Positions 1 to 10,633 are shown, counted from the stretch's first letter. The stretch: DNA of 64,000 bases from an uncultured Burkholderiales bacterium (GCA_903830725.1 CAIKVH010000065.1:1-64000), one strand, 5' to 3'. Made by a program: numbers and translations. The notes: a model not told the origin generated them from the letters alone.

Positions 1-249
1 CCATTGCATACCAGAGAGTTTGGAAGTCAAATCACAAACGTATTGCGGTGTTTGTACTTAGAGTCCCAGGGTTACAGTTTGACTGTGACAGAGTTGGTGG
101 GATGGGAGCACAGTATGAAGAATGAAATAATATTGGCGCGATTTACGGGACAAAAGAAAAAAAGTGCTGCCGAGCGGTTAAAGGCTTTGGTTGTTGAGTT
201 TGGACTCGAGAGCGCGGCGCGGGTGCGGTTTGCAAAAGCATTTCAATGA
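1..249 (+). CDS. C-terminal end of an unidentified gene (partial, possibly a methyltransferase)
   Basis: The reading frame is open from the left edge and stops with TGA at 247-249, so only the last 82 or so residues are visible. It contains the stretch HTREFGSQI and then TELVGWEHSMKNE, followed by a basic patch (GQKKKSAAERLK). This has the look of the C-terminus of a class I SAM-dependent methyltransferase found near gltB in related bacteria, but that is memory of sequence style rather than a recognised catalytic motif; the SAM-binding part would lie outside the window. The transposase-like gene follows 28 bases later on the same strand. Coding status is fairly secure, function is not. Confidence 0.5.
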   Translation, partial: PLHTREFGSQITNVLRCLYLESQGYSLTVTELVGWEHSMKNEIILARFTGQKKKSAAERLKALVVEFGLESAARVRFAKAFQ

Positions 250-277
250 ACTGAACGATTCAATTAAGGACTAAGTT

Positions 278-1066
278 TTGGCTCGACTGCCTCGATTAAT
301 CATCCCGTTACAAGCCCACTATGTATTATTGACGGGTAATGATGGGGTGCCTCTTTTCAAAGAGCGCGCAGATTTTGAGCGAATGTTTAACTTTATCTAC
401 GAACAGTCTGTTCGAGAGGACGTGCTTGTTCATGCCTACACCTTGCTGAGTTCGCAACTGCATTTGATGGTGACACCTAAAGCTTCTGATAGTTTGTCAA
501 AAATGATGCAGGGGTTGGGACGTAGTTATGTTCGCTACTTCAACCATCGCTATGACAGAGAGGGAGGCCTGTGGGGTGGGCGATATAAATCAAGCGTTGT
601 TCAGCCCGGGGAGTGGCTAAAGAAGTGTCTCATCTATATGGATTATTTGCCCCAAGGCTTTGGCGCGAAAAGTGTCGCAAGCGCTTTACAAGACGATAGC
701 AAGGCCCCAGCTAATATCCAATCTAACACCCAAGTCGATCCTCAAGGAAATGTCTTAGCCAACGCACTTGGCAATTTCGAATGGAGTAGCCATCTTCACT
801 ACACTGGACGTCGCAACGACGTCTTCATCACTGCGCATGCAGATATATGGAATTTAGGAAATACCCCATTTGCTAGGGAGGAGCGATATGAGTTGTTGGT
901 GCAAGGGGGCATTTCAGTTGAAGATTGTCAACACATTGAGCGGGCAATTAGAGGCGGCTGGGTACTTGGGGATGACACCTTTATTGAGCATATGCAAAGC
1001 CTTGCGCACCGAAGAGTGGCCAAGGCAAAGGCGGGACGTCCGAGGTTGCACCAAGCCGTGGCGTGA
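278..1066 (+). CDS. Degenerate IS200-like / REP-associated tyrosine transposase (Y1 domain)
   Basis: A 262-residue protein of the Y1_Tnp (HUH) family in its single-copy REP-associated form. It starts at TTG 278, supported by AAGGA at 266-270; the product opens with MARLPRLIIP, the usual N-terminus. The catalytic tyrosine region is kept (GRSYVRYFNHRYD followed by LWGGRYKS). The metal-binding HUH motif, normally His-x-His, reads Q-L-H in SSQLHLMVTP, so the first histidine is lost. The segment that usually reads IDLNPVRAG is replaced by MDYLPQGFGAK, and an Asn/Gln-rich stretch around residues 140-160 looks inserted. The C-terminus ends in a basic KAGRPRL tail. Homologues commonly sit upstream of gltB in Burkholderiales. 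It is probably catalytically impaired, or repurposed for DNA or RNA binding. Confidence 0.85.
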   Translation: MARLPRLIIPLQAHYVLLTGNDGVPLFKERADFERMFNFIYEQSVREDVLVHAYTLLSSQLHLMVTPKASDSLSKMMQGLGRSYVRYFNHRYDREGGLWGGRYKSSVVQPGEWLKKCLIYMDYLPQGFGAKSVASALQDDSKAPANIQSNTQVDPQGNVLANALGNFEWSSHLHYTGRRNDVFITAHADIWNLGNTPFAREERYELLVQGGISVEDCQHIERAIRGGWVLGDDTFIEHMQSLAHRRVAKAKAGRPRLHQAVA

Positions 1067-1272
1067 GTGGGGCGATATTTATTTAGGCTCAATACAATTA
1101 ATTCTTTATAGCTCATTTAATATGTCCCTAATTTAATTGTCGTTTGTCGGAATTGTAAATATATTGGTGTCTGACCCCTATTAAATGTCTTGCAATTTAT
1201 TGCGAGTCCATTACACTCGTTTTCCCTATAAAACTTTCAGGAAACGCCGTTGACCAGGCGAGGACTCAAACT
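1067..1272. other. Intergenic region with inverted repeat and GGTGTCTGACCCC motif
   Basis: Between the transposase-like gene and gltB. It holds an imperfect inverted repeat, ACAATTAATT at 1094-1103 against AATTTAATTGT at 1130-1140, and the 13-mer GGTGTCTGACCCC at 1166-1178. I recall this 13-mer as recurring next to Y1-type transposases in proteobacterial genomes, which would make it the substrate-like remnant of the neighbouring gene. A TATAAA hexamer at 1227-1232 could be a -10 box for gltB, but no well-spaced -35 box was found. GCGAGG just before the ATG is the likely gltB ribosome binding site. Confidence 0.5.
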
Positions 1273-4200
1273 ATGAAGACAACAATTAATTCAGATGTTG
1301 CAGCTCATTCAAGCCCTTCATCATTTACAAATGGTTTGTATGACTCCGCCCAAGAGCACGATAGCTGCGGTGTTGGATTTGTAGCGCATATTAAAGGTGA
1401 GAAAAGTCACTCAATTGTTAAACAAGCGCTGAAAATATTAGAGAACTTAGACCACCGGGGAGCTGTCGGAGCAGACAAATTAATGGGCGACGGAGCAGGA
1501 ATACTGATTCAAATGCCTGACGCACTTTACCGCGAAGAAATGGCGGGTAAAGGAGTCGTGTTGCCCCCGATTGGTGAATACGGCGTTGGCATGGTTTTCC
1601 TGCCCAAGGAAAATGCTTCGCTTTTGGCTTGCAAACAAGAATTGGAACGCGCCATTAAAGCGGAGGGTCAAATTGTTTTGGGATGGCGAGATGTGCCGGT
1701 TAATACTCAGATGCCGATGTCCCCAACGGTGAAAGAAAAAGAGCCTTTAATTTGTCAAGTATTTATTGGACGCGGCCAAGACGTGATTGTTCAAGATGCG
1801 CTAGAGAGAAAGCTCTACGTAATTCGCAAAACAGCAAGTGCTGCCATCCAAGCCCTAAATCTAAAACACGGCAAAGAATACTATGTCGTCAGCATGTCTA
1901 GCCGCACAGTTATCTACAAGGGGCTGTTGCTTGCAGATCAAGTGGGATCGTATTACCTTGACTTGCAAGACGCACGCTGTGTCTCTGCTCTAGGACTTGT
2001 TCACCAAAGATTCTCGACCAATACCTTCCCTGAATGGCCGCTCGCTCATCCCTACAGGTACGTCGCACATAACGGAGAGATCAACACCGTCAAAGGAAAT
2101 TACAACTGGATGAAAGCCCGCGAAGGCGTGATGGCCTCACCAGTTCTGGGTACCGATCTTAAAAAGCTGTATCCCATCAGTTTTGCTGATCAATCAGATA
2201 CAGCAACATTTGATAACTGTCTAGAGTTGCTCACTATGGCTGGTTACCCAATCAGTCAAGCCATGATGATGATGATTCCAGAGCCCTGGGAGCAGCATAC
2301 CAACATGGACCAACGTCGCAGAGCATTCTATGAATACCATGCGGCGATGATGGAGCCCTGGGACGGTCCAGCATCAATTGTGTTCACCGACGGAAGACAA
2401 ATCGGCGCCACACTGGACCGCAATGGACTGAGGCCATCCAGGTACTGCATAACAAACGATGATCTCGTTATCATGGCCTCAGAATCTGGAGTGCTCCCCA
2501 TTCCTGAGAACAAAATAGTGCGCAAGTGGCGTCTTCAGCCTGGCAAGATGTTCCTCATCGATCTCGAGCAAGGTCGAATGATTGATGATGAAGAAATTAA
2601 ATCTTCACTGGCCAATACAAAACCGTACAAACAGTGGATAGAAAATTTAAGAATTAAGTTGGACGATGTTGACGAGGTAAAAGTCGGCGCCGCAGTGCAT
2701 AAGAATAACGCAGACGCAAGCGCCGTTGTCGGAGCGCCTTTGGCCGATGCACAATTACTTGATTACCAACAGGCATTTGGATATTCTCAAGAGGACATTA
2801 AGTTTTTGCTAGCCCCTATGGCCATCAACGGCGAAGAAGGGATTGGCTCAATGGGTAACGACAGCCCATTGGCTGTGCTGTCCGATAAAAACAAGCAACT
2901 TTACAGTTACTTTAAACAACTTTTTGCGCAAGTCACAAACCCTCCCATTGACCCGATTAGAGAGGCCATCGTTATGTCGTTGGTCTCCTTTGTTGGGCCC
3001 AAGCCTAATTTACTGGATATCAATCAGATTAACCCACCTATGCGGCTTGAGGTCTCACAGCCAATATTAAACGCGCAGGATATGGCCAAGCTTTGTGATA
3101 TCGAGGCTGTAACGAAGGGTAAATTTAAGAGCGCATTAATTGACATAACCTACCCAGTAAGTTGGGGGAGTGAGGGTGTAGAGGCGAAGCTTGCTTCCTT
3201 GTGTGCAGAAGCCGTGGATGCAATTAAGAGCGATAAAAATATACTGATCCTATCTGACAAAGCAGTAAGCAGTTCACAAGTAGCAATCCCTGCTGTACTG
3301 GCACTGTCTGCAATTCATCAACACTTGGTAAAAGAAGGTCTGCGGACTTCTACTGGTCTAGTTGTAGAAACAGGGAGCGCGCGCGAAGTGCATCACTTTG
3401 CGGTGTTAGCGGGCTACGGTGCCGAAGCGATCCACCCCTACCTTGCGATACAAACCATAGAGAGACTTCACGACAAATTGCCTGCCGATTTGTCCCCCGA
3501 AAAAGCGGTCTATAACTACATCAAAGCAATAGGCAAGGGCATCTCAAAAATCATGTCCAAAATGGGCGTGTCAACTTATATGAGCTACTGCGGCTCACAA
3601 CTCTTTGAGGCCATTGGAATCAATACAGATACAGTTGAAAAATACTTTACAGGCACTGCAAGTCGAGTGCAGGGAATTGGGGTATTTGAGATCGCAGAAG
3701 AAGCGATAAAAATGCACAAAAGTGCGTTTGGTGAAGATCCTGTGCTTGCAAATATGTTGGACGTAGGGGGCGAGTATGCGTGGCGAGTAAGAGGCGAAGA
3801 CCACATGTGGACGCCAGATGCAATTGCAAAGTTGCAACATAGCACTCGAGCTAACAATTGGACTACATACAAAGAGTACGCTCAGATCATCAATGACCAA
3901 AGTCGCAGGCACTTAACGCTGAGGGGACTGTTTGAATTCAAAATTGATCCTGCTAAAGCGATTTCAATTGATAAGGTGGAGTCAGCGGCTGAGATTGTTA
4001 AGCGATTTGCAACTGGGGCGATGAGCCTGGGATCGATTTCAACGGAGGCACACTCCACGTTGGCGGTTGCCATGAACCGCATTGGGGGTAAGAGCAATAC
4101 GGGCGAGGGCGGAGAGGACCCAGCGCGTTACCGCAATGAACTCAAGGGGATACCCATAAAAACCGGAGATTCTTTAAAGAGTGTTGTCGGCGAGGCCCAA

Positions 4201-6045
4201 ATTGAAGTTGACTTGCCTCTCATTGCCGGAGACAGCTTGCGCTCCAAAATTAAACAAGTCGCATCCGGTCGTTTCGGAGTAACAGCGGAGTATTTATCCT
4301 CCGCAGATCAAATACAGATCAAAATGGCTCAAGGAGCGAAGCCCGGGGAGGGGGGGCAATTACCCGGAGGCAAGGTCTCTGAATATATTGGCTTTCTCAG
4401 ATACTCTGTACCCGGTGTTGGATTGATATCACCACCACCCCATCATGACATTTACTCTATTGAGGATTTAGCGCAACTTATCCATGACTTAAAGAACGTT
4501 GCCCCCCATGCGTCCATCAGCGTTAAGTTAGTGTCTGAGGTGGGTGTTGGAACTATTGCTGCAGGGGTGGCAAAGTGCAAGGCCGACCACGTCGTCATAG
4601 CGGGGCATGACGGGGGTACGGGCGCCTCCCCCTGGTCTTCAATTAAACATTGCGGCAGTCCATGGGAGATAGGACTCGCTGAGACTCAGCAAACACTCGT
4701 CTTAAATGGACTGCGCAGTCGTATTAGGGTACAGGCCGACGGACAGATGAAGACTGGGCGGGACGTTGCCATTGCAGCATTGATGGGCGCAGATGAGTTT
4801 GGTTTTGCAACAGCGCCTTTGGTGGTTGAGGGCTGTATCATGATGCGCAAGTGCCACTTGAATACGTGCCCAGTAGGAGTGGCAACGCAGGATCCACAGT
4901 TGCGTAAAAAATTCTCTGGCAAACCAGAGCACGTTGTGAATTACTTCTTCTTTATCGCTGAAGAGGTCAGGCAAATCATGGCGCAACTTGGAATTGCAAA
5001 GTTTGATGATCTGATTGGTCGTGTTGATTTATTAGATACCCGCTCTGGAATCGAGCATTGGAAGGCCAAGGGTTTAGACTTTAGCCGTATCTTTGCACAA
5101 CCCAACGTGCCCGCGTCGGTTGCTAAGTACCATACTGAACTCCAGGACCACGGGCTTGAGAAGTCGTTGGATAAAAAGTTGATTGAAAAATCCAAAGCAG
5201 CCATCGAGCGCGGCGAGAAAGTACAGTTTATCGAGGTAGCAAGAAACGTCAACCGATCTGTGGGTGCTATGCTCTCAGGCGCGCTTACAAAGGTCCGCCC
5301 AGAGGGACTACCGGATGACACGCTTCACATACAGTTAGAGGGTACGGGGGGGCAGTCATTTGGTGCTTTCTTGGCCAAGGGCATTACCCTTTACTTGATT
5401 GGGGACGCCAACGATTACACCGGCAAAGGCTTGTCGGGTGGACGCATCGTAGTAAGACCGAGTATTGACTTTAGGGGCAATCCAGTTGAGAACACGATCG
5501 TGGGCAATACTGTTTTGTACGGAGCAACCAGTGGAGAGGCTTTCTTTAGTGGTGTAGCAGGCGAGCGATTCGCTGTGCGCTTGTCTGGAGCCAAGGCAGT
5601 CGTCGAGGGAACTGGGGACCATGGTTGTGAATACATGACGGGCGGAACAGTTGTTGTGCTTGGACGCACGGGTCGCAATTTTGCAGCTGGAATGAGTGGG
5701 GGTATTGCCTACGTCTTTGATGAAGATGCAGCATTCTCCGAGCGTTGCAACCTCTCGATGGTGAGCTTAGAGAAAGTACTCAGCACCTCAGAACAAACCA
5801 AATCACAAGCCCCAGGCATGTGGCACCTTGGACACACCGATGAGGCTCAGTTAAAGCAGATGCTTGAATCTCATCATAAATGGACGGGTTCCAAGCGGGC
5901 AAGAGAATTGTTGGACGACTGGGAAAATGCTTTAAAGAAATTTATAAAAGTATTTCCTAACGAGTACAAGCGTGCGCTGGGTGAGATGCAACAGGCGGAT
6001 AAAGCCGCACCTGCGAAAGCCAAGAAAACGGTCGCTGCAAAGTAA
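1273..6045 (+). CDS. gltB: Glutamate synthase (NADPH), large (alpha) chain
   Basis: 1590 residues, normal for the family. With GltD it converts glutamine plus 2-oxoglutarate to two glutamates in the cytoplasm. Domain order: N-terminal class II glutaminase whose nucleophile should be Cys32 (HDSCGVGF), so a 31-residue propeptide is predicted; a central domain; the FMN-binding synthase domain with the 3Fe-4S motif [15 protein letters not shown] (CX5CX4C); and the C-terminal beta-helix domain with repeated Gly-rich segments such as [10 protein letters not shown] and GGTVVVLG. The tail is Lys/Ala-rich ([14 protein letters not shown]). ATG 1273 is preceded by GCGAGG at a good distance. gltD follows 78 bases later. 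Confidence 0.98.
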   Translation: MKTTINSDVAAHSSPSSFTNGLYDSAQEHDSCGVGFVAHIKGEKSHSIVKQALKILENLDHRGAVGADKLMGDGAGILIQMPDALYREEMAGKGVVLPPIGEYGVGMVFLPKENASLLACKQELERAIKAEGQIVLGWRDVPVNTQMPMSPTVKEKEPLICQVFIGRGQDVIVQDALERKLYVIRKTASAAIQALNLKHGKEYYVVSMSSRTVIYKGLLLADQVGSYYLDLQDARCVSALGLVHQRFSTNTFPEWPLAHPYRYVAHNGEINTVKGNYNWMKAREGVMASPVLGTDLKKLYPISFADQSDTATFDNCLELLTMAGYPISQAMMMMIPEPWEQHTNMDQRRRAFYEYHAAMMEPWDGPASIVFTDGRQIGATLDRNGLRPSRYCITNDDLVIMASESGVLPIPENKIVRKWRLQPGKMFLIDLEQGRMIDDEEIKSSLANTKPYKQWIENLRIKLDDVDEVKVGAAVHKNNADASAVVGAPLADAQLLDYQQAFGYSQEDIKFLLAPMAINGEEGIGSMGNDSPLAVLSDKNKQLYSYFKQLFAQVTNPPIDPIREAIVMSLVSFVGPKPNLLDINQINPPMRLEVSQPILNAQDMAKLCDIEAVTKGKFKSALIDITYPVSWGSEGVEAKLASLCAEAVDAIKSDKNILILSDKAVSSSQVAIPAVLALSAIHQHLVKEGLRTSTGLVVETGSAREVHHFAVLAGYGAEAIHPYLAIQTIERLHDKLPADLSPEKAVYNYIKAIGKGISKIMSKMGVSTYMSYCGSQLFEAIGINTDTVEKYFTGTASRVQGIGVFEIAEEAIKMHKSAFGEDPVLANMLDVGGEYAWRVRGEDHMWTPDAIAKLQHSTRANNWTTYKEYAQIINDQSRRHLTLRGLFEFKIDPAKAISIDKVESAAEIVKRFATGAMSLGSISTEAHSTLAVAMNRIGGKSNTGEGGEDPARYRNELKGIPIKTGDSLKSVVGEAQIEVDLPLIAGDSLRSKIKQVASGRFGVTAEYLSSADQIQIKMAQGAKPGEGGQLPGGKVSEYIGFLRYSVPGVGLISPPPHHDIYSIEDLAQLIHDLKNVAPHASISVKLVSEVGVGTIAAGVAKCKADHVVIAGHDGGTGASPWSSIKHCGSPWEIGLAETQQTLVLNGLRSRIRVQADGQMKTGRDVAIAALMGADEFGFATAPLVVEGCIMMRKCHLNTCPVGVATQDPQLRKKFSGKPEHVVNYFFFIAEEVRQIMAQLGIAKFDDLIGRVDLLDTRSGIEHWKAKGLDFSRIFAQPNVPASVAKYHTELQDHGLEKSLDKKLIEKSKAAIERGEKVQFIEVARNVNRSVGAMLSGALTKVRPEGLPDDTLHIQLEGTGGQSFGAFLAKGITLYLIGDANDYTGKGLSGGRIVVRPSIDFRGNPVENTIVGNTVLYGATSGEAFFSGVAGERFAVRLSGAKAVVEGTGDHGCEYMTGGTVVVLGRTGRNFAAGMSGGIAYVFDEDAAFSERCNLSMVSLEKVLSTSEQTKSQAPGMWHLGHTDEAQLKQMLESHHKWTGSKRARELLDDWENALKKFIKVFPNEYKRALGEMQQADKAAPAKAKKTVAAK

Positions 6046-6123
6046 AAAAATGTGATCTTTTGTTAAATTAATCAGAATTAAATTATTGGTTTTCTAATGA
6101 AAACCTAAAGAGAAGGATAAATC

Positions 6124-7590
6124 ATGGGAAAAGTTACAGGCTTCATGGAGTTTGAGCGAGTAGAAGAGGCCTACTTGCCAGTTGCTCAACGTGTCAAGAA
6201 CTATAAAGAGTTTGTTTTGACACTAGACAATGACGCAGCAAAAATACAGAGCGCACGTTGCATGGATTGCGGTACACCCTTTTGTAACAATGGGTGCCCT
6301 GTTAACAACATCATTCCTGACTTTAATGATTTGGTGTTTCAGGGCGATTGGAAAAACGCGATTGAGGTGCTGCATTCGACCAACAATTTTCCTGAATTTA
6401 CGGGCCGAATATGCCCCGCTCCTTGTGAGGCAGCGTGTACTTTGAATGTTAATGATGATGCGGTAGGTATTAAATCCATTGAACACGCAATCATTGATAA
6501 AGCATGGACAGAGGGCTGGGTTAAGCCCCAGCTTCCTCTGCATAAAACGGGCAAGCGTGTGGCTGTGGTTGGTTCTGGGCCAGCGGGTTTGGCTGCTGCG
6601 CAGCAGTTGGCCAGGGCTGGGCATGCGGTGACTGTTTTTGAGAAGAACGACCGAGTCGGTGGCTTGCTTCGCTACGGAATTCCGGACTTTAAGATGGAGA
6701 AAACTCACATCGACCGCCGTGTCGAGCAAATGAAACAAGAAGGCGTTGAGTTTAAAACATCTGTGCTTGTGGCGAACTTGGATCCGAATGTAAAGTTGAC
6801 AAACTGGTCTAAAGAAAAAGTGGACACTAAAACGCTCCTCAAAGAATTTGATGCCGTGGTTCTTAGCGGAGGCTCTGAGCAGTCCCGGGATCTACCCGTG
6901 CCTGGAAGGGACTTGGAGGGCATTCATTTCGCTATGGAATTTTTGCCTCAACAAAATAAGGTTAACTCAGGCGACAAGCTAAAAGATCAATTGCGTGCAG
7001 ATGGCAAGCACGTGATCGTAATTGGAGGCGGAGATACGGGGAGTGATTGTGTGGGCACCAGTAATAGGCACGGCGCGTTGAGCGTAACGCAGTTTGAGGT
7101 GATGCCAGAGCCCCCAGCTGTTGAGAACAAACCAATGGTTTGGCCCTATTGGCCAATGAAGCTGAGGACTAGCTCCAGTCACGAGGAGGGCTGTGAGAGA
7201 TTGTTTGCTATTTCTACCAAAGAGTTTATAGGCAAAGGCGGTAAAGTCACTGGGTTGAAAACGGTACACGTTGAGATGAAAGACGGTAAGCTGACCGAGA
7301 TTGCTGGTACCGAGGAAACTCACCCTGCCGATATGGTTTTGCTCGCAATGGGCTTCACAAACCCAGTTGCAAGTATTTTGGATGCATTTGGTGTAGATAA
7401 GGACCCGCGTGGCAATATCAAAGCCGCCACAGAAGGCGTTCATGCATATATGACAAATATATCCAAGGTCTTTGCCGCAGGGGATATGCGTCGTGGGCAG
7501 TCATTGGTCGTATGGGCGATTCGGGAAGGACGGCAAGCTGCTCGAGCAGTTGATGAATTCTTGATGGGGCGAACTGATTTGCCAAGATAA
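6124..7590 (+). CDS. gltD: Glutamate synthase small (beta) chain
   Basis: 488 residues. It takes electrons from NADPH through FAD and two low-potential Fe-S clusters and passes them to GltB. Visible features: Cys46, 49, 54 and 58, then Cys97, 101 and 105, in the N-terminal Fe-S domain; a FAD-binding Rossmann motif [10 protein letters not shown] near residue 150; and an NADPH-binding motif GGGDTGSDC further on. The C-terminal [16 protein letters not shown] segment closes the FAD site, as in the thioredoxin-reductase-like fold. The start at ATG 6124 is preceded by GAAGGA. It is the second gene of the gltBD operon. Confidence 0.97.
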   Translation: MGKVTGFMEFERVEEAYLPVAQRVKNYKEFVLTLDNDAAKIQSARCMDCGTPFCNNGCPVNNIIPDFNDLVFQGDWKNAIEVLHSTNNFPEFTGRICPAPCEAACTLNVNDDAVGIKSIEHAIIDKAWTEGWVKPQLPLHKTGKRVAVVGSGPAGLAAAQQLARAGHAVTVFEKNDRVGGLLRYGIPDFKMEKTHIDRRVEQMKQEGVEFKTSVLVANLDPNVKLTNWSKEKVDTKTLLKEFDAVVLSGGSEQSRDLPVPGRDLEGIHFAMEFLPQQNKVNSGDKLKDQLRADGKHVIVIGGGDTGSDCVGTSNRHGALSVTQFEVMPEPPAVENKPMVWPYWPMKLRTSSSHEEGCERLFAISTKEFIGKGGKVTGLKTVHVEMKDGKLTEIAGTEETHPADMVLLAMGFTNPVASILDAFGVDKDPRGNIKAATEGVHAYMTNISKVFAAGDMRRGQSLVVWAIREGRQAARAVDEFLMGRTDLPR

Positions 7591-7611
7591 TTTGGCTTTT
7601 AGGTCCGATTA

Positions 7612-7634
7612 ACTCCCACTAAAGGGAGATTTTG
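7612..7634 (+). terminator. Possible weak terminator after gltD
   Basis: CTCCC at 7613-7617 and GGGAG at 7624-7628 form a five-base-pair stem with a six-base loop, followed by ATTTT. It lies 23 bases after the gltD stop and before the mla genes. The stem is short, so termination would be partial at best. Confidence 0.35.
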
Positions 7635-7752
7635 TGCGTTTTAAGGGTCGTTTTTAGTGTGACTTATAAAAGACAGCTTAACCCTTAAAATGGCAGATAC
7701 TTGTTAACCCTAGTTCACTCGCTTTTCTTGGCGTTTGTAAGGGGTACTTTTT

Positions 7753-8610
7753 ATGTCCCCTAATTTTTACGACTCACCAACGCCGCTCATTGAGATCAAA
7801 GATCTACGATTTGGATACTCCGAACGTATGGTCCTGGACGGCATTAACTTGGTTATTCCCAAGGGACAGGTGACAGCAATTATGGGCGCCTCCGGGGGAG
7901 GGAAAACAACTATCTTGAGATTGATAGGCGGACAATACAAAGCTCAGTCGGGGAGTGTCCTCTTTGACGGGCATGATGTGGGCCAGCTCAGCACCGAAGA
8001 ACTAATGAGTCTTCGCAGAAGAATGGGGATGCTGTTTCAGTTTGGGGCGCTGTTTACGGATTTATCTGTTTTTGACAATGTAGCCTTCCCGCTTCGTGAA
8101 ATTACGCAGCTCTCTGAGTTGATGGTTCGTGATGTCGTATTAATGAAGTTGGATGCGGTTGGACTCAGGGGCGCCAAGGATTTAATGCCCAGTCAGATTT
8201 CTGGGGGAATGGCCAGGCGCGTGGCTTTGGCACGCGCTATAGCACTAGACCCTGAGTTAGTAATGTATGACGAGCCTTTTGCAGGGCTAGATCCTATTTC
8301 GCTTGGAACTGCAGCGCGTCTGATAAGAAGATTGAATGATGCAATTGGTCTAACAAGCGTAATTGTCTCTCACGATTTAGATGAAACTTTTCACATCGCT
8401 GATCAGGTGATCGTGCTGGCCAACGGGCGCGTTGTTGCCCAAGGAACGCCGGATGAAGTGAAAAGAAGTCAGGATCCTTTGGTGCATCAATTCGTAACGG
8501 CTGCTCCCGATGGGCCCGTCAGGTTCCATTACCCAGCACCTTCTTTCGCTGAGGATTTAGGGTTGCCCATTTCTGCGCCTTTGGCAGATGCGCAAGGGGG
8601 AAACTTATGA
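7753..8610 (+). CDS. mlaF: Phospholipid transport ATP-binding protein MlaF
   Basis: ATPase of the MlaFEDB inner-membrane complex, which moves phospholipids between inner and outer membrane to keep lipid asymmetry. 285 residues with a Walker A motif (GASGGGKTT, 45-53), the ABC signature SGGMARR (150-156), Walker B ending MYDEP (171-175) and the D-loop AGLD. The signature with Met-Ala in place of the more usual Gln is typical of MlaF. The start at ATG 7753 has AAGGGG eight bases upstream. The stop overlaps the mlaE start (ATGA), which points to translational coupling. First gene of the mlaF-E-D-A-C-B cluster. Confidence 0.96.
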   Translation: MSPNFYDSPTPLIEIKDLRFGYSERMVLDGINLVIPKGQVTAIMGASGGGKTTILRLIGGQYKAQSGSVLFDGHDVGQLSTEELMSLRRRMGMLFQFGALFTDLSVFDNVAFPLREITQLSELMVRDVVLMKLDAVGLRGAKDLMPSQISGGMARRVALARAIALDPELVMYDEPFAGLDPISLGTAARLIRRLNDAIGLTSVIVSHDLDETFHIADQVIVLANGRVVAQGTPDEVKRSQDPLVHQFVTAAPDGPVRFHYPAPSFAEDLGLPISAPLADAQGGNL

Positions 8611-9386
8611 TTGGGTTTTTCACCAAAATCGGCTCATCAACTCGACTACTTTTGGTTGCGCTCGGGGTCTCATTTAAACTCTTCGTCGCTTTAGTTCGTC
8701 TATTTAAGCCCAGCATGCGTAGGTTTAGACTGGTCAGCGAACAAATGCATTTTTTGGGCAACTATTCACTTGCGATTATTTCTATTTCAGGCTTATTTGT
8801 TGGTTTTGTTTTAGGTTTACAAGGCTACTACACGCTACAAAAATATGGTTCCGAGTCTGCTCTGGGTTTGTTGGTGGCGTTGAGTTTGGTGAGAGAGTTG
8901 GGACCAGTGGTGTGCGCGCTTTTATTTGCCGGCAGAGCGGGGACATCCCTAACAGCTGAGATTGGTCTTATGAAGGCGGGCGAGCAACTCAGCGCAATGG
9001 AGATGATGGGGATTGATCCAGTTGCGCGTATATTGGCCCCGCGTTTTTGGGCTGGAATATTCACTATGCCAATTTTGGCGGCCGTCTTTAGCGCAATGGG
9101 TATTGTTGGTGGATGGGTCGTTGGCGTAGTCATGATTGGTATTGACTCGGGCTCCTTTTGGGGTCAGATGCAAGGTGGGGTTGATGTATTCAAAGACGTA
9201 TTAAACGGTGTTTTGAAGAGTTTGATTTTTGGCGTAACCGTTACCTTTGTAGCTTTGTATCAGGGTTTTGAGGCGCAGCCTACGCCAGAGGGAGTTTCTC
9301 GTGCAACAACAAGCACTGTTGTTGTTGCGTCGCTTTTAGTGTTGGGGTTGGACTTTATGCTGACCGCATTAATGTTTAGTTTGTGA
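8607..9386 (+). CDS. mlaE: Phospholipid transport permease MlaE
   Basis: 259-residue integral membrane permease of the MlaE/DUF140 family, the transmembrane partner of MlaF. The family signature is clear in the stretch VRELGPVVCALLFAGRAG followed by AEIGLMKAGEQLSAMEMMGIDP, which forms the coupling region to the ATPase. About five hydrophobic segments follow one another, ending LLVLGLDFMLTALMFSL. It overlaps mlaF by four bases (ATGA), and mlaD starts 30 bases after its stop. Confidence 0.96.
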   Translation: MIGFFTKIGSSTRLLLVALGVSFKLFVALVRLFKPSMRRFRLVSEQMHFLGNYSLAIISISGLFVGFVLGLQGYYTLQKYGSESALGLLVALSLVRELGPVVCALLFAGRAGTSLTAEIGLMKAGEQLSAMEMMGIDPVARILAPRFWAGIFTMPILAAVFSAMGIVGGWVVGVVMIGIDSGSFWGQMQGGVDVFKDVLNGVLKSLIFGVTVTFVALYQGFEAQPTPEGVSRATTSTVVVASLLVLGLDFMLTALMFSL

Positions 9387-9416
9387 TTTTAAAGTTCGTA
9401 ATTTAAGGGGTACTTC

Positions 9417-9896
9417 ATGCAGCGATCAAAAAGCGATGTATGGGTTGGATTGTTGGTTGTTTTGGGTGCTATAGCATTTTTGTTTTTGGCGCTTCAGTCT
9501 GCTAATTTGCTATCGCTGAATTGGCATACTTCTTACAACTTAACCGCGCGCTTTGACAATATTGGTGGATTAAAAAGACAGGCGGCCGTTAAAAGCGCGG
9601 GAGTCGTAGTGGGACGAGTCAAAGAGATCAGTTTTGATGACTCACACTTTCAAGCCTCAGTTACTTTGGCGATGGACTCGCGGTATCAATTCCCCAAGGA
9701 CAGCTCTCTGAAGATTTTGACCAGTGGTTTACTGGGGGAGCAGTACATCGGAATTGAAGCAGGCTCGGATGCGAAAAATCTTGAATCCGGAGACAGAGTG
9801 AGCGCAACTCAGTCGGCTATTGTGTTGGAGAATTTAATAAGTCAATTTTTATACAACAAGGCGGCAGAAAACCCCGGAAGCGGAGCTTCACGTTGA
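9417..9896 (+). CDS. mlaD: Phospholipid-binding MCE-domain protein MlaD
   Basis: 159 residues. One N-terminal membrane anchor (VGLLVVLGAIAFLFLALQSA, about residues 11-30) is followed by a single periplasmic MCE domain that starts at YNLTARFDNIGGLKRQAAV and includes the conserved AGVVVGRV and SGLLGEQYIGIE elements. In the family six copies form a ring that carries lipid between MlaE and the periplasmic carrier MlaC. The start ATG 9417 is preceded by AAGGGG. The stop overlaps the putative TTG start of mlaA. Confidence 0.95.
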   Translation: MQRSKSDVWVGLLVVLGAIAFLFLALQSANLLSLNWHTSYNLTARFDNIGGLKRQAAVKSAGVVVGRVKEISFDDSHFQASVTLAMDSRYQFPKDSSLKILTSGLLGEQYIGIEAGSDAKNLESGDRVSATQSAIVLENLISQFLYNKAAENPGSGASR

Positions 9897-10633
9897 AGGG
9901 TGTATTTTGCAGTCGCAATGCCTTAATGCGATTTGGGGTACTCCTTTGCGCGTTGATGTTGAATGGTTGCGCCACCAACATACAAGCCAATCCCAAGGAC
10001 CCGTGGGAGTCCATGAACAGAAAAATCTTTGAGATCAATGATTCAGTTGACCAAGCGGTGGTGCGTCCCGTTGCAATTGTCTATAAAGATTACGCCCCTG
10101 ATTTAGCTCAAAAAGGAATAAATAATTTCTTTGGGAATTTGAGGGACTTGTGGAGTGCCGTTAACAGCGCTTTTCAGTTAAAGCCTGGACAAACTGCTGA
10201 ATTGACGGGACGTGTTTTGGTGAATACAACCGTTGGGGTGTTGGGCTTATTTGATCCGGCATCTCGACTTGACCTTAACAAGCACAGGGAAGATTTTGGA
10301 AAAACTTTGGGATATTGGGGCCTGCCCAGTGGACCCTACTTGGTATTGCCTTTCTTTGGCCCCTCAACACTTAGGGATGCCTCCGGTTTTGTTGTGGATG
10401 TTGAGTTAAATCCGACTTTTCACAACATCCGGGATGTTCCACTTCGAAACGGTCTTTATGTCATTAATGCGGTTGATGTCAGGAAAGGGTTATTAGGATT
10501 GGAGGATAATCTCAACGCTATTGCATTTGACAAGTACTCATTCATAAGAGATGCTTATTTGCAAAGAAGACAATATGAGATCTACGACGGTAATCCACCC
10601 GAGTCAGACGAAACGGATGCGGCTGGCGAATAA
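9893..10633 (+). CDS. mlaA: Outer-membrane lipoprotein MlaA (VacJ family)
   Basis: 246 residues. MlaA removes phospholipids from the outer leaflet of the outer membrane and hands them to MlaC. A lipoprotein signal with lipobox LNGC is visible near residue 25, followed by the VacJ core: DPWESMNRKIFEIND, the FFGNLRDLWSAVN element and GLPSGPYLVLPFFGPST. The TTG at 9893 overlaps the mlaD stop (TTGA); an in-frame ATG at 9926 would give a shorter but still adequate signal peptide (MRFGVLLCALMLNGC), so the start is open. In E. coli mlaA is unlinked; here it sits inside the cluster, as in other betaproteobacteria. Confidence 0.94.
   Translation: MKGVFCSRNALMRFGVLLCALMLNGCATNIQANPKDPWESMNRKIFEINDSVDQAVVRPVAIVYKDYAPDLAQKGINNFFGNLRDLWSAVNSAFQLKPGQTAELTGRVLVNTTVGVLGLFDPASRLDLNKHREDFGKTLGYWGLPSGPYLVLPFFGPSTLRDASGFVVDVELNPTFHNIRDVPLRNGLYVINAVDVRKGLLGLEDNLNAIAFDKYSFIRDAYLQRRQYEIYDGNPPESDETDAAGE

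Noticed and set aside
278-1066. Intact IS200/IS605 mobile element
   Set aside because: The first HUH histidine is missing, no accessory tnpB is present and no clear element ends were found; homologues occupy the same place upstream of gltB.
928-1136. Frames on both strands inside the transposase-like gene
   Set aside because: They are shadows of the real frame; their translations resemble nothing and lack start signals.
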